Source: Marinomonas sp. IMCC 4694
GTDB lineage: Bacteria > Pseudomonadota > Gammaproteobacteria > Pseudomonadales > Marinomonadaceae
Length of the DNA: 64,000 nucleotides
Direction: 5' to 3'
NCBI RefSeq assembly: GCF_008122525.1
Contig: NZ_VSRV01000001.1
Coordinates: 1,612,001-1,676,000, forward strand
The translations under genes were made by a program, and so were the position numbers. Below the pieces are notes generated by a model that worked only from the letters and a program-made list of their open reading frames with translations, had not been told where the DNA came from and did not search any database. Every line of letters begins with the position of its first letter. Position 1 is the first letter of the stretch. Below, piece by piece: positions 17,864 through 26,032 of the stretch.

Positions 17864-18262
17864 CTAGTTAAGTATGGACACGGTGATAATAGCGGTTGCC
17901 ATAAACGTCAGTGTGGCTACAATTGAACGTGGTGAAAATCTTGAAATACCACATACGCCGTGACCACTGGTGCAGCCTCCACCAAGTCGTGTTCCGTATC
18001 CGACTAGAAGCCCTGAAATGATGAGTAATAAAGGGCTTCTCAATTCTGGAAAGGGGACGGTTTGTTCCGTTAAAACGCCGTAAGCGCTTCCTCCAATAAT
18101 CAAACCTATAATGAACAGAAAGGGCAAAAATCGTTCTTTTGAAAACAGTAATTGTGACAAAATACCGCTTATTCCAATCACTTTACCAATGGTTAACAAA
18201 TAGAAAGTAGCGGTTAAGCCAATCAGTAAGCCACCAATTAGAGGGTTAAATATTGAATCCAT
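17864..18262 (-). CDS. YeeE/YedE-type sulfur transporter, first half
   Basis: A 132-residue integral membrane protein with about four helices and the motif GGGCTSGHGVCGISRFSPRS, the N-terminal Cys motif of YeeE/YedE transporters (PmpA-like). The start follows AGGAG-like TAGGAG. It is the first gene of a two-gene operon with the 17435-17854 half. The upstream AT-rich region (18263-18430) is shared with a divergent gene and holds the promoter(s); sulfide/persulfide-responsive ArsR-type control is common for such pairs but no regulator gene is adjacent. Confidence 0.87.
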   Translation of the reverse strand: MDSIFNPLIGGLLIGLTATFYLLTIGKVIGISGILSQLLFSKERFLPFLFIIGLIIGGSAYGVLTEQTVPFPELRSPLLLIISGLLVGYGTRLGGGCTSGHGVCGISRFSPRSIVATLTFMATAIITVSILN

Positions 18263-18466
18263 TTTTGACTCCTAGTTTTAATATAAGATAATTCTAATTT
18301 AAATCTGTCGCTTATGTCTACAACATTGTTTTAAAAAAATGTTTTATTTTGGCTTGGGCGTTGTTAATTTGAATTTCTCAAGATGAGAGTGATTGCACAA
18401 TCTTTACTGTTACTAATCGGCTCTTAATCATTGCACACGTTATTATTAGCGCAGGGAAGAAAAGTT

Positions 18467-18928
18467 ATGACTGCACTTTGGTTGGGCGCATCAGCAGAAG
18501 AGGCGTCGGTTGTTTTCTTACTGCCCAATAAGCCGATCTTACCGGATCACTATGATAGTCGTTTTTTGAAGGCACCGGATATCAATCAGCTCATTGAGCT
18601 AAACGGTAATCATTGGCGTAAAATATTGACCATTATGGCCAAGTTGCTGTCACCCAACGACGATACTTGGCGAGAGCATCGAGAGAGACACTTATGGTCG
18701 AGGTTGGGGGTGTGTTTTTCAGCTAAGCAGGTGAGCGGATATAAAGGGCTTCTTTTTGTGGTGGGCCATACTTTTCGCCAGAGCTACCCCGTCAGCGGGA
18801 TGGCACAAATTGTGGGAGATAAGCATGTGGCTTATGTAAACTTGCCCTATGTGTGGTGTCCGTACTTAGACTATAGGCAATTTCCTAATGTTCTTATTAG
18901 CGCATTAAGAGCGCAAATTTTGGAGTAA
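18467..18928 (+). CDS. conserved hypothetical protein, 153 aa
   Basis: Not recognised. The start at 18467 is supported by GGGAAGAAA upstream; an upstream TTG in the same frame is less likely. The protein is soluble, with WREHRERHLWSRLGVCFSAKQ and a Trp/Tyr/Pro-rich end (YVNLPYVWCPYLDYRQFPN). No signal peptide or membrane span. The stop is two bases before the TerB-like gene, so the two are co-translated and probably work together. Confidence 0.7.
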   Translation: MTALWLGASAEEASVVFLLPNKPILPDHYDSRFLKAPDINQLIELNGNHWRKILTIMAKLLSPNDDTWREHRERHLWSRLGVCFSAKQVSGYKGLLFVVGHTFRQSYPVSGMAQIVGDKHVAYVNLPYVWCPYLDYRQFPNVLISALRAQILE

Positions 18929-18930
18929 CA

Positions 18931-19368
18931 ATGTTTCAGGCTTTTATAAAACTTTTCACCTTACCAGTTGAACAAGGAGAACAAATTACCTACCAAAAAG
19001 CCGTTGCCGTTTTACTGATGGAGGTCATGCTATCCGATCACAAAATCGATTATAAAGAAGAGCAGCAAGTCAAAGCCTTTCTTCGTGATATCAGTGAGCT
19101 AGGTGACGATGTGGATTTGCTGTACGAAGAGGCGAGGGCGGACTTAGATCAAGCAAACGATTTGTACCAGTTCACTAAGGTTATAAATGATCAAGCATCA
19201 TTAGAACAAAAAATGTTCTTACTACAAGCCTTGTGGAGAGTGGCTTTAGCGGATGGGAACATTGATGCCCACGAGAATCACCGTATTAGACGTATAAGCG
19301 AATTGCTTTTTATGCCCCATTCAGAATTTATTCAAGCAAAGTTGTTGGCTCAAAACGAAAGAGCATAA
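18931..19368 (+). CDS. TerB family protein
   Basis: A 145-residue all-helical protein of the TerB (tellurite-resistance associated) fold: LLMEVMLSDHKIDYKEEQQV in the first half and VALADGNIDAHENHRIRRISELL in the second show the two-fold internal repeat with acidic metal-coordinating residues (SDHKID, ADGNIDAHE). Stand-alone TerB proteins are common and usually not linked to tellurite resistance. GGAG precedes the ATG. It ends at a strong hairpin shared with sodB. Confidence 0.85.
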   Translation: MFQAFIKLFTLPVEQGEQITYQKAVAVLLMEVMLSDHKIDYKEEQQVKAFLRDISELGDDVDLLYEEARADLDQANDLYQFTKVINDQASLEQKMFLLQALWRVALADGNIDAHENHRIRRISELLFMPHSEFIQAKLLAQNERA

Positions 19369-19371
19369 AAA

Positions 19372-19391
19372 AACGCGGCCAAGGCCGCGTT
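19372..19391. terminator. bidirectional terminator between the TerB-like gene and sodB
   Basis: AACGCGGCC and GGCCGCGTT form a nine-base-pair stem with a two-base spacer; A-run before and TTTTC after. Confidence 0.8.
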
Positions 19392-19417
19392 TTCTGACTG
19401 GACTTACACTAACGACG

Positions 19418-20002
19418 TTATGCTGCGAAATTTGCTGAAGCAAATTCCCAGTTAGCAAGTGCCCAGAAACCTTTTAGGTAATCTGGACGTACGTTGCGAT
19501 AATCGATGTAATAAGCGTGTTCCCAAAGGTCAACCGTGATGACTGGTGTTTGACCACTTGTCATTGGCGTACCCGCATTGCTTGTATTAACGATTTCTAG
19601 GGAGCCATCCGTGTTTTTTATTAACCACGTCCAGCTCGAACCAAAGTTGTTTACTGCTTTGTCGTCAAATGCGGCCTGAAAGTCTGCGAAAGAACCCCAT
19701 TTTGCATTGATGGCGTCTGCTAGGTCGCCTGTTGGTTCACCACCACCATTAGGGCTTAAGCTGTTCCAGAAAAACGTATGGTTCCAAATTTGAGCTGCGT
19801 TATTGAAAACAGGGCCCGCTGATGCAGAGGTAATGATCTCTTCAAGCGTTTTGTTTTCAAATTCCGACCCAGGAAGTAAGCCATTTAGTTTTACAACGTA
19901 CGTGTTGTGATGCTTGCCGTGATGGTATTCAAGCGTCTCAACGGACATGTGTGGCTCTAATGCGTTTTTAGCGTAAGGAAGAGCGGGTAATTCAAAAGCC
20001 AT
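19418..20002 (-). CDS. sodB: iron superoxide dismutase
   Basis: Cytosolic Fe-SOD that dismutes superoxide. The 194 residues match SodB throughout (FELPALPYAKNALEPHMS start). Metal ligands are His27, His75, Asp158 and His162 (EYHHGKHH, NHTFFW, DLWEHAYY). The AAQIW and GSSWTW context favours Fe over Mn. AAGGAG lies before the ATG. Monocistronic, convergent with the TerB-like gene. Confidence 0.97.
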   Translation of the reverse strand: MAFELPALPYAKNALEPHMSVETLEYHHGKHHNTYVVKLNGLLPGSEFENKTLEEIITSASAGPVFNNAAQIWNHTFFWNSLSPNGGGEPTGDLADAINAKWGSFADFQAAFDDKAVNNFGSSWTWLIKNTDGSLEIVNTSNAGTPMTSGQTPVITVDLWEHAYYIDYRNVRPDYLKGFWALANWEFASANFAA

Positions 20003-20159
20003 TTCAATTCTCCTTGCTTTTATTTAACGAAAAATGCTTGTTATCAAGCAGTTAATGGTGCTTATATAGTAGCACTGAACATCTTAAGATAATATTATTT
20101 AGGTTTGTTCTATCATAATATTCCATAATTTTTGTTAATAACGGCCATATAAGATTTCC

Positions 20160-21092
20160 ATGCGAAGAGACGATGATGTTGAGATCCCAAGCCTGACTCT
20201 GGATCAAGATGAAGTCAGCGAAAGACGACCCAGTGCAACGCTAAAAAAGGGTCAGTTTACACCTACCCCAGCTAGACCGGCTCATGCTCCCGCTGTTGTA
20301 CACAAAAAACCGAGCTTCGCTGGTGTTTATTTTTTGCTGCTTTTGCTCATCTTTGCGGCCGGTGCTGCGGGGTATTGGTTATGGCAGCAAAACGTGCAAC
20401 TGCGCAATGAGGTTTATGGAGCAAGGAGTGAAATACAAAACTTAGATCACCAATTGTTAGCGGCCGATGTGTCTGCCAATAAACAAGGCGAAACCGTTGA
20501 GGAGACCCTAAAAAAGCACGACAGTGAAATTCGCAAATTATGGGGTGTATCTTATGACACCAATAGAAAATCCATCGCAAGTAACGACAGCGACATTAAA
20601 GAGTTAGAGAAAAAAATGTCGTCCATGCGTGATGCTATTTCGACTCAGTCTAAGCGTATTGCCGTTCAAGCCGAAGCGTTTAATGACGTAGAAGCTGGCT
20701 TTAATAAACTGGTTCCTGCTGTTGCCAACTTGGGCGAAACGGTCAAGGTGATCACGACAGCACAGGAAACCCAAGCTCAACGGATAGCCTTTTCAGAGCA
20801 GCAGATCTCTGCACAGACTGGGCAGTATCAAGCGCAAGCATTAAGTCTGGAACAAATACTCCAAGACTTGAGTCAATTACAAGAAAGGATTGTGGCGATT
20901 GAGTCTCAAGTGGCACTAGCAAATACCACTTCAAGCTCGACGGACATGACTGATATTCAGCAAACTCTGACCAAGCATCAAGACGCTATCGAGTCCAGTG
21001 ATGCGTTTAGGACGCAGGTAAACAGCGAGATTATTCGACTGCGTAAGCAAATAAATCAACTTATGCTAGAGCAACAATTTAACGCTCAATAA
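20160..21092 (+). CDS. membrane-anchored coiled-coil protein, function unknown
   Basis: Not recognised. The 310-residue protein has a charged N-terminal tail (about 1-48), one transmembrane helix (VYFLLLLLIFAAGAAGYWLW, about 53-72), then long coiled coils out to the C-terminus, presumably in the periplasm. The topology recalls divisome or Tol-type accessory proteins, but no specific family is visible. RBS is weak. It is monocistronic and ends at a strong terminator. Confidence 0.7.
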   Translation: MRRDDDVEIPSLTLDQDEVSERRPSATLKKGQFTPTPARPAHAPAVVHKKPSFAGVYFLLLLLIFAAGAAGYWLWQQNVQLRNEVYGARSEIQNLDHQLLAADVSANKQGETVEETLKKHDSEIRKLWGVSYDTNRKSIASNDSDIKELEKKMSSMRDAISTQSKRIAVQAEAFNDVEAGFNKLVPAVANLGETVKVITTAQETQAQRIAFSEQQISAQTGQYQAQALSLEQILQDLSQLQERIVAIESQVALANTTSSSTDMTDIQQTLTKHQDAIESSDAFRTQVNSEIIRLRKQINQLMLEQQFNAQ

Positions 21093-21115
21093 GTGGCACT
21101 TAAACGCTCTTTCAA

Positions 21116-21150
21116 GGCAAAAAAGTCGATCGATATCGACTTTTTTTGTG
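21116..21150 (+). terminator. terminator after the coiled-coil gene
   Basis: AAAAGTCGAT (21121-21130) pairs with ATCGACTTTT (21135-21144), with flanking GGCA/TGCC extension and a T7 run. Confidence 0.8.
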
Positions 21151-21295
21151 CCTAAAAAGTCTCTATAAATTCGTAACTTATGAAGTCTTTTCGACTATAT
21201 ATATTCTTCTAAAGTCTAACTCCATCAGTTTTTATAACCTAAAAGAATGTTATGATGTAAAAAATGCTGAAGCCTGACAAAAGAGATAGGAAATT

Positions 21296-22201
21296 ATGAC
21301 AGAGGCAAGATTGACCCACCTAAAACAGCTAGAAGCCGAAAGTATTCATATAATACGTGAGGTCGCTGCGGAATTTGACAACCCTGTAATGCTTTATTCA
21401 ATTGGCAAAGATTCAGCGGTTATGCTGCATCTTGCTATGAAAGCCTTTTACCCAGGCAAACCACCCTTTCCTTTGATGCACGTCGATACCACGTGGAAAT
21501 TCAAAGAGATGATCACTTTTCGTGATGAATTAGTGGCCAAACTTGGCTTAGAGCTTATCGTTCATAAGAACCAAGAAGGCATTGACCAAGGTATCGGTCC
21601 ATTCACTCATGGTAGCTCAAAACATACGGATGTCATGAAAACGCAAGGTTTGAAACAAGCCTTGGACAAATACGGTTTTGATGCGGCATTTGGTGGTGCT
21701 CGCCGTGACGAAGAGAAGTCTCGTGCCAAAGAGCGCGTGTATTCTTTCCGTGATAAGCAACATCGTTGGGACCCTAAAAATCAGCGTCCAGAGCTTTGGA
21801 ATATCTACAACGGTAAAGTAAACAAAGGTGAAAGTATTCGTGTTTTCCCATTGTCTAACTGGACGGAATTGGATATTTGGCAATACATCTACTTAGAGAG
21901 CATTCCCATTGTGCCTTTGTATTTCTCAGCAAAACGCCCTGTCGTCGAGCGCGATGGCACCCTGATCATGGTCGATGATGAACGCATGCCACTGAACGGC
22001 GAAGTGCCTGAAATGAAGTCGGTTCGTTTCCGTACTTTGGGTTGTTACCCACTTACTGGTGCGGTGGAATCTGAAGCCGCGACCTTGCCTGAAATCATTC
22101 AAGAAATGCTGTTAACGACGAGCTCAGAGCGTGAAGGCCGAATGATTGACCATGATTCTTCTGGTTCAATGGAAGAGAAGAAGAAACAGGGCTACTTCTG
22201 A
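21296..22201 (+). CDS. cysD: sulfate adenylyltransferase small subunit
   Basis: Catalytic subunit of ATP sulfurylase, forming adenosine 5'-phosphosulfate in sulfate assimilation. The 301 residues include the PP-loop LYSIGKDSAVMLHLA (about residues 35-49) and FGGARRDEEKSRAKER. The C-terminal end RMIDHDSSGSMEEKKKQGYF is typical of CysD. RBS TAGG before the ATG. It forms an operon with cysN 46 bp downstream; cysC is not attached. Confidence 0.97.
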   Translation: MTEARLTHLKQLEAESIHIIREVAAEFDNPVMLYSIGKDSAVMLHLAMKAFYPGKPPFPLMHVDTTWKFKEMITFRDELVAKLGLELIVHKNQEGIDQGIGPFTHGSSKHTDVMKTQGLKQALDKYGFDAAFGGARRDEEKSRAKERVYSFRDKQHRWDPKNQRPELWNIYNGKVNKGESIRVFPLSNWTELDIWQYIYLESIPIVPLYFSAKRPVVERDGTLIMVDDERMPLNGEVPEMKSVRFRTLGCYPLTGAVESEAATLPEIIQEMLLTTSSEREGRMIDHDSSGSMEEKKKQGYF

Positions 22202-22247
22202 TTCTGAAGTCAAGTTAGTTACGAGCAAAGTAAGTTTGGAGTGAAAA

Positions 22248-23861
22248 ATGTCTCACCAGTCAGAATTGATAAGCCAAGACATACTTGGTTATTTAAAACA
22301 ACACGAAGAAAAAGATCTATTGCGCCTTCTTACTTGTGGCAACGTAGATGATGGTAAAAGTACGCTTATTGGTCGTTTATTGCATGACTCTAAATTGATT
22401 TATGAAGATCACTTAGACGCAGTAAAGCGTGACAGTAAAAAATCCGGCACACAAGGCGAAGAAATTGACTTAGCTCTGCTGGTTGATGGTCTGCAAGCTG
22501 AGCGCGAGCAGGGCATTACAATCGATGTGGCTTACCGTTATTTCTCTACCGAGAAACGTAAATTCATTATCGCGGACACACCGGGTCACGAACAATACAC
22601 ACGTAACATGGCAACAGGCGCGTCAACCTGTGATCTTGCGATTATCTTAATCGATGCGCGTTACGGTGTTCAAACACAAACTCGTCGTCATTCTTACATC
22701 GCAGCCTTGCTCGGTATTAAGCACATCGTCGTTGCGGTGAATAAAATGGATTTGGTCGATTTCTCTGAAGCGAAACATGACGAGATCAAAGCCGATTATC
22801 TTGCGTTTGTTGATCAGCTTGGTAATCGCACACCACAAGACATTCAATTTATTCCGATGTCGGCTCTAAAAGGCGACAATGTAGTGAATCCGTCTGTAAG
22901 CATGCCTTGGTATACGGGTTTGCCTTTGATGGCAATGTTAGAAACCATACAAATCAATCGCGATGTGAAGCGGGATTCTTTCCGATTTCCTGTTCAATAT
23001 GTGAATCGTCCTAACCTGGATTTCCGTGGTTTTTCTGGAACAATTGCAGCGGGCGCTGTTAAGCCGGGCGATGAAATTATTGCTTTGCCTTCTGGTAAAA
23101 AATCCAAAGTCGCTGAAATTGTTACCTACGACGGCAACTTGGCATCAGCAAAGGCGGGGCAAGCGGTAACGATTACATTGGAAGATGAAATTGATATCAG
23201 CCGAGGTGATATGCTGTCTCATTCTGGACAAGAGCCGTTGATTGCTTCAACGCTTCGTGCGTCTGTTGTTTGGATGGCTGATCAACCTTTGGTTTCAGGA
23301 AAGCTATATGACTTTAAACTTGGCACACAAACCGTTCCAGGCAAAGTGCATCACTTTAACCATCGTATCGATGTAAATACGCTAGAGCAAACAAACATAA
23401 GTGCACTTGAGTTAAATGGCATCGGCGATTGCGTGATTCAGTTTGATGCGCCTGTGGCGTTTGATGAATATCAAGACAGTCGTTTAACCGGTGCCTTGGT
23501 GATTATCGATCGCTTGACTAATGTAACTGTTGGGGCTGGGATGGTTGAGGAAGCGGTGGCAGAAGATGATGAAGAGTTAATCGTCTGTGCTGAGGATCGT
23601 GCAGCGCGTCTTGGGCAAAAACCTGCTGTCATTGCTGTGTCTGCTGATATTTTGATAAAGGCCGATGTGTTAGAGCGATTGCTATTGCGTCAAGGTGTTG
23701 TTGCTTTGGTCAAGGCTAATGCTACAGAAAATGAGGCGAAGCTGGTACGACAAACAGGCGTTGTCTTCTTGGTAGCAGATTCGGCCATTGCGGACTCCAC
23801 CATGGTTGAATCCACACTGGATGGTGTGGTTGAACGCATTGTGGAAAGTGTTCGTTTGTAG
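22248..23861 (+). CDS. cysN: sulfate adenylyltransferase GTPase subunit with extra C-terminal segment
   Basis: Regulatory GTPase subunit of ATP sulfurylase. GTPase motifs: GNVDDGKSTLIGRLL, DTPGHEQYTRNM and NKMDL, followed by EF-Tu-like domains 2 and 3. The protein has 537 residues, longer than stand-alone CysN (about 475) and shorter than CysNC fusions (about 640). The last ~85 residues (from about 450) show an alternating strand/helix pattern (KPAVIAVSADIL, GVVALVKAN, GVVFLVADS) but no P-loop GxxGxGKS, so it is not an active APS kinase. TTGGAG lies before the ATG. Confidence 0.95.
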   Translation: MSHQSELISQDILGYLKQHEEKDLLRLLTCGNVDDGKSTLIGRLLHDSKLIYEDHLDAVKRDSKKSGTQGEEIDLALLVDGLQAEREQGITIDVAYRYFSTEKRKFIIADTPGHEQYTRNMATGASTCDLAIILIDARYGVQTQTRRHSYIAALLGIKHIVVAVNKMDLVDFSEAKHDEIKADYLAFVDQLGNRTPQDIQFIPMSALKGDNVVNPSVSMPWYTGLPLMAMLETIQINRDVKRDSFRFPVQYVNRPNLDFRGFSGTIAAGAVKPGDEIIALPSGKKSKVAEIVTYDGNLASAKAGQAVTITLEDEIDISRGDMLSHSGQEPLIASTLRASVVWMADQPLVSGKLYDFKLGTQTVPGKVHHFNHRIDVNTLEQTNISALELNGIGDCVIQFDAPVAFDEYQDSRLTGALVIIDRLTNVTVGAGMVEEAVAEDDEELIVCAEDRAARLGQKPAVIAVSADILIKADVLERLLLRQGVVALVKANATENEAKLVRQTGVVFLVADSAIADSTMVESTLDGVVERIVESVRL

Positions 23862-23911
23862 CTCCACAGTGATGAATCTCATGTATTAGGTGCTTTTTGC
23901 CAACAAACTTA

Positions 23912-23943
23912 AAGGCCAACGGCTTAACCGTTGGTCTTTTTTT
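23912..23943 (+). terminator. terminator after cysN
   Basis: CCAACGG (23916-23922) pairs with CCGTTGG (23928-23934), followed by TCTTTTTTT. Confidence 0.8.
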
Positions 23944-23981
23944 ATCTAAAAAGTGGTTTGCCTTATTAAGAGTTTCAAAGG

Positions 23982-24722
23982 TCAGGATTCTGCCTCGTTG
24001 TCAGTGCGTTTCACGACTTTATGTTGATCTTCACTATTACCCTTTTTCCAATAACTGGAGATGTAAAGGTGCTCGCGCAGAAGTTGCTTTTCGATTTTAA
24101 AGAAACTGCGTAAGGCTTTCATGGCGGAAAATTCACAGGCAACCCAGGCAGACACGCTTCCTTTAGGCCAGGGCAATGCCTTTACTCGCTCCAGAAGTAT
24201 CTTTGTGCTTTCACCTGGGTGAGGGTTAATTACCCAATGCAGCTCAATGCCTGAAGGGTGTACTAATGGTAGAACATCTTCTTGACTGAGGACTTCGAGA
24301 ATAGCAGCACCCTTTGCCGTATCAGGAAGATTTGCTAAATTTACGCTGATGGCGGGCAGTGCGGTCATGTCGCCGACAAAAAATTGCCAATCGGCGGCGC
24401 CTGAAATGGGTTTAACAGGGCCAGGGCCGCCGACTAAAATAGCTTCGCCAATTTGAGCATGGCGGGCCCATGTAGAAGCAGGGCCGCCGTCTTCGTGAAG
24501 CACGAAATCGATGTCTATTTCGCAATCACGCTGATGTCGTATGGTATAAGTCCGCAGTATGGGTTTGTCACTGACTTGTGGGAAAATGAGTTTTACATAA
24601 CCGCCTTCTTGGTCTTTGGGTAAAGTATGAATCTGATCCCCCCCTAGCGTGATCCTAAGCATATGCGGAGTGATGTGATTTTTGTTGACGATGCGCAACT
24701 CACGTGGCTGTGGTCTGGTCAT
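23982..24722 (-). CDS. siderophore-interacting protein (ferric-siderophore reductase, ViuB/YqjH type)
   Basis: Cytosolic FAD-binding reductase that frees iron from imported siderophores. The 246 residues contain the FAD-binding N-terminal barrel (LRTYTIRHQ, IDIDFVLHEDGGPASTWARHA) and the NADPH-binding C-terminal half (WVACEFSAMKALRSFF, LYISSYWKKGNSEDQH), both diagnostic of the SIP family. AAGGAGAT precedes the ATG. It lies downstream of a frameshifted MarR gene on the same strand, which carries a Fur-like box in its leader. Confidence 0.92.
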   Translation of the reverse strand: MTRPQPRELRIVNKNHITPHMLRITLGGDQIHTLPKDQEGGYVKLIFPQVSDKPILRTYTIRHQRDCEIDIDFVLHEDGGPASTWARHAQIGEAILVGGPGPVKPISGAADWQFFVGDMTALPAISVNLANLPDTAKGAAILEVLSQEDVLPLVHPSGIELHWVINPHPGESTKILLERVKALPWPKGSVSAWVACEFSAMKALRSFFKIEKQLLREHLYISSYWKKGNSEDQHKVVKRTDNEAES

Positions 24723-24783
24723 GGTTGATCTCCTTAATGTTGTTCGTCATGATTTTTGTTATAGCCACGAAATCTTCAATCTG

Positions 24784-25141
24784 CTAGGCGCTTAAAGGGT
24801 CTGTCATTGCCTTCACGGCCAGGGGATCGAGTGCTTTAATGTTAGACAGAAGCGATTCACCTTCAGAGGTTAAAAACAGCAGTTGGCTGCGATGGCTTGC
24901 TCTTTTTAGCGATGTAGCCTTTGTTTAGCAACGCTTTCAGAATGCGCGCTACTTGAGACTTATCTAAACGGAGAGTTGTGCAAATATCTCTGGCACGACA
25001 CTGGTTTGTACTGCCTATGCACTTGAGTGATCGAATGTGGCTGACAGGTAAAACGATGCCAGAGCGTTGAGCGGCTTCTTTTAGAAGGTGTCGATAGCTG
25101 TGCGTTAACACGTGCAACGCTTCACCGATGGTTTCGTTCAT
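24784..25141 (-). pseudogene. MarR-family regulator interrupted by a one-base frameshift
   Basis: The N-terminal frame (MNETIGEALHVLTHSYRHLLKEA, winged-helix ICTTLRLDKSQVARILKALLNKGYIAK) stops early. One base over, the frame continues with RASHRSQLLFLTSEGESLLS and ends at a TAG at 24784-24786, exactly the conserved MarR wing and C-terminal helix. The break is at a run of five A on the coding strand (24903-24907); four would restore the frame. So the gene is either inactivated, sequenced wrongly or slipping. The start is ATG at 25141, or a TTG at 25153. A Fur-like box lies just upstream. Confidence 0.8.
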
Positions 25142-25158
25142 GTCTACGCTCAATTAAC

Positions 25159-25173
25159 TGATAATCATTATCA
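25159..25173. promoter_or_regulatory. Fur box (7-1-7)
   Basis: TGATAATCATTATCA is a perfect 7-1-7 inverted repeat and matches the Fur consensus core. It lies in the leader of the MarR-SIP minus-strand unit, so iron-dependent repression of the siderophore reductase genes is expected. Confidence 0.75.
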
Positions 25174-25337
25174 ATATAATGATTGATGTTGATATTGTCA
25201 ACTGAGAATATAAGAAACATCTAAGGCTATTTTTAAGCAAAAAAATGCGGAAAGCTCTTAATCAATCTGCTTTAGAGTGTGTATTTAGGCGCTTGATCGT
25301 TACAATAGATTTCTTTAAATGTCGCTGATTAATTACT

Positions 25338-25829
25338 ATGGATAAAAAGACTGCTCATCATGCTATTTGCTCGGCTTTGTTTAGTCGTTTTAATACGGCA
25401 AAATGGGCCGCACATCAGGCGCACGAGGCGGCTACCAGCAAGGAAAGTATTGCAGAAAATAAATACGACACTTTTGGGTTGGAGGCCTCTTACTTGGCCC
25501 ATGGTCAATCTCAGCGTGTTTTGGAATGTGAAAAGGATTGGCGGTTATTTGATAAAAAAACGCTGGCCCTATTTGCCGAAGAAGAGTCCATTGCCTTGTG
25601 GTGTTTGGTCTTTTTAACCGCCTTAGATGCACCAAGTGAAAACGAAAAAGCATTTTTTCTATCACCTTGTGCTGGGGGTCTTACTCTCGATGTTGAAGGA
25701 AAAACACTGTATCTGATAACATCTTCTAGCCCTGTCGGACAGGCGCTGATGGGGAAAAAAGTGGGTGATGACGTGCAGCTGCGCCAAAATGGTCGCCAAA
25801 TCACGTATGAAATCACTGGCGTTGCTTAA
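25338..25829 (+). CDS. GreA/GreB C-terminal-domain-like protein
   Basis: A 163-residue protein. The C-terminal third (LITSSSPVGQALMGKKVGDDVQLRQNGRQITYEITGV) matches the FKBP-like C-terminal domain of GreA/GreB/Rnk, which docks at the RNA polymerase secondary channel rim. The N-terminal half is not the Gre coiled coil with its acidic tip, but a helical region with HQAHEAATSKESIAENKYDTFGLEASYL, similar to GreAB-C-like proteins of marine gammaproteobacteria. It may bind RNA polymerase, but cleavage-factor activity is not expected. RBS is poor. Monocistronic, 203 bp before aspS. Confidence 0.7.
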   Translation: MDKKTAHHAICSALFSRFNTAKWAAHQAHEAATSKESIAENKYDTFGLEASYLAHGQSQRVLECEKDWRLFDKKTLALFAEEESIALWCLVFLTALDAPSENEKAFFLSPCAGGLTLDVEGKTLYLITSSSPVGQALMGKKVGDDVQLRQNGRQITYEITGVA

Positions 25830-26032
25830 AGCTTACCTTGCACGAGACAAATTTAGGTCAAACTCTAGAGAGTCGGACTCTGTTCGCATATAATGCTTTG
25901 CCTTAAATATTCAGTTGTTCTGTTGTGCTTGATAAGTACCCTAATTGTTTCTAATTAAGCGTGTTTTACACAACGGAATGGCACTCAAAGAACACCTCAC
26001 TCTCTTATTGAGACAGTAATAGGAAAGAAATT

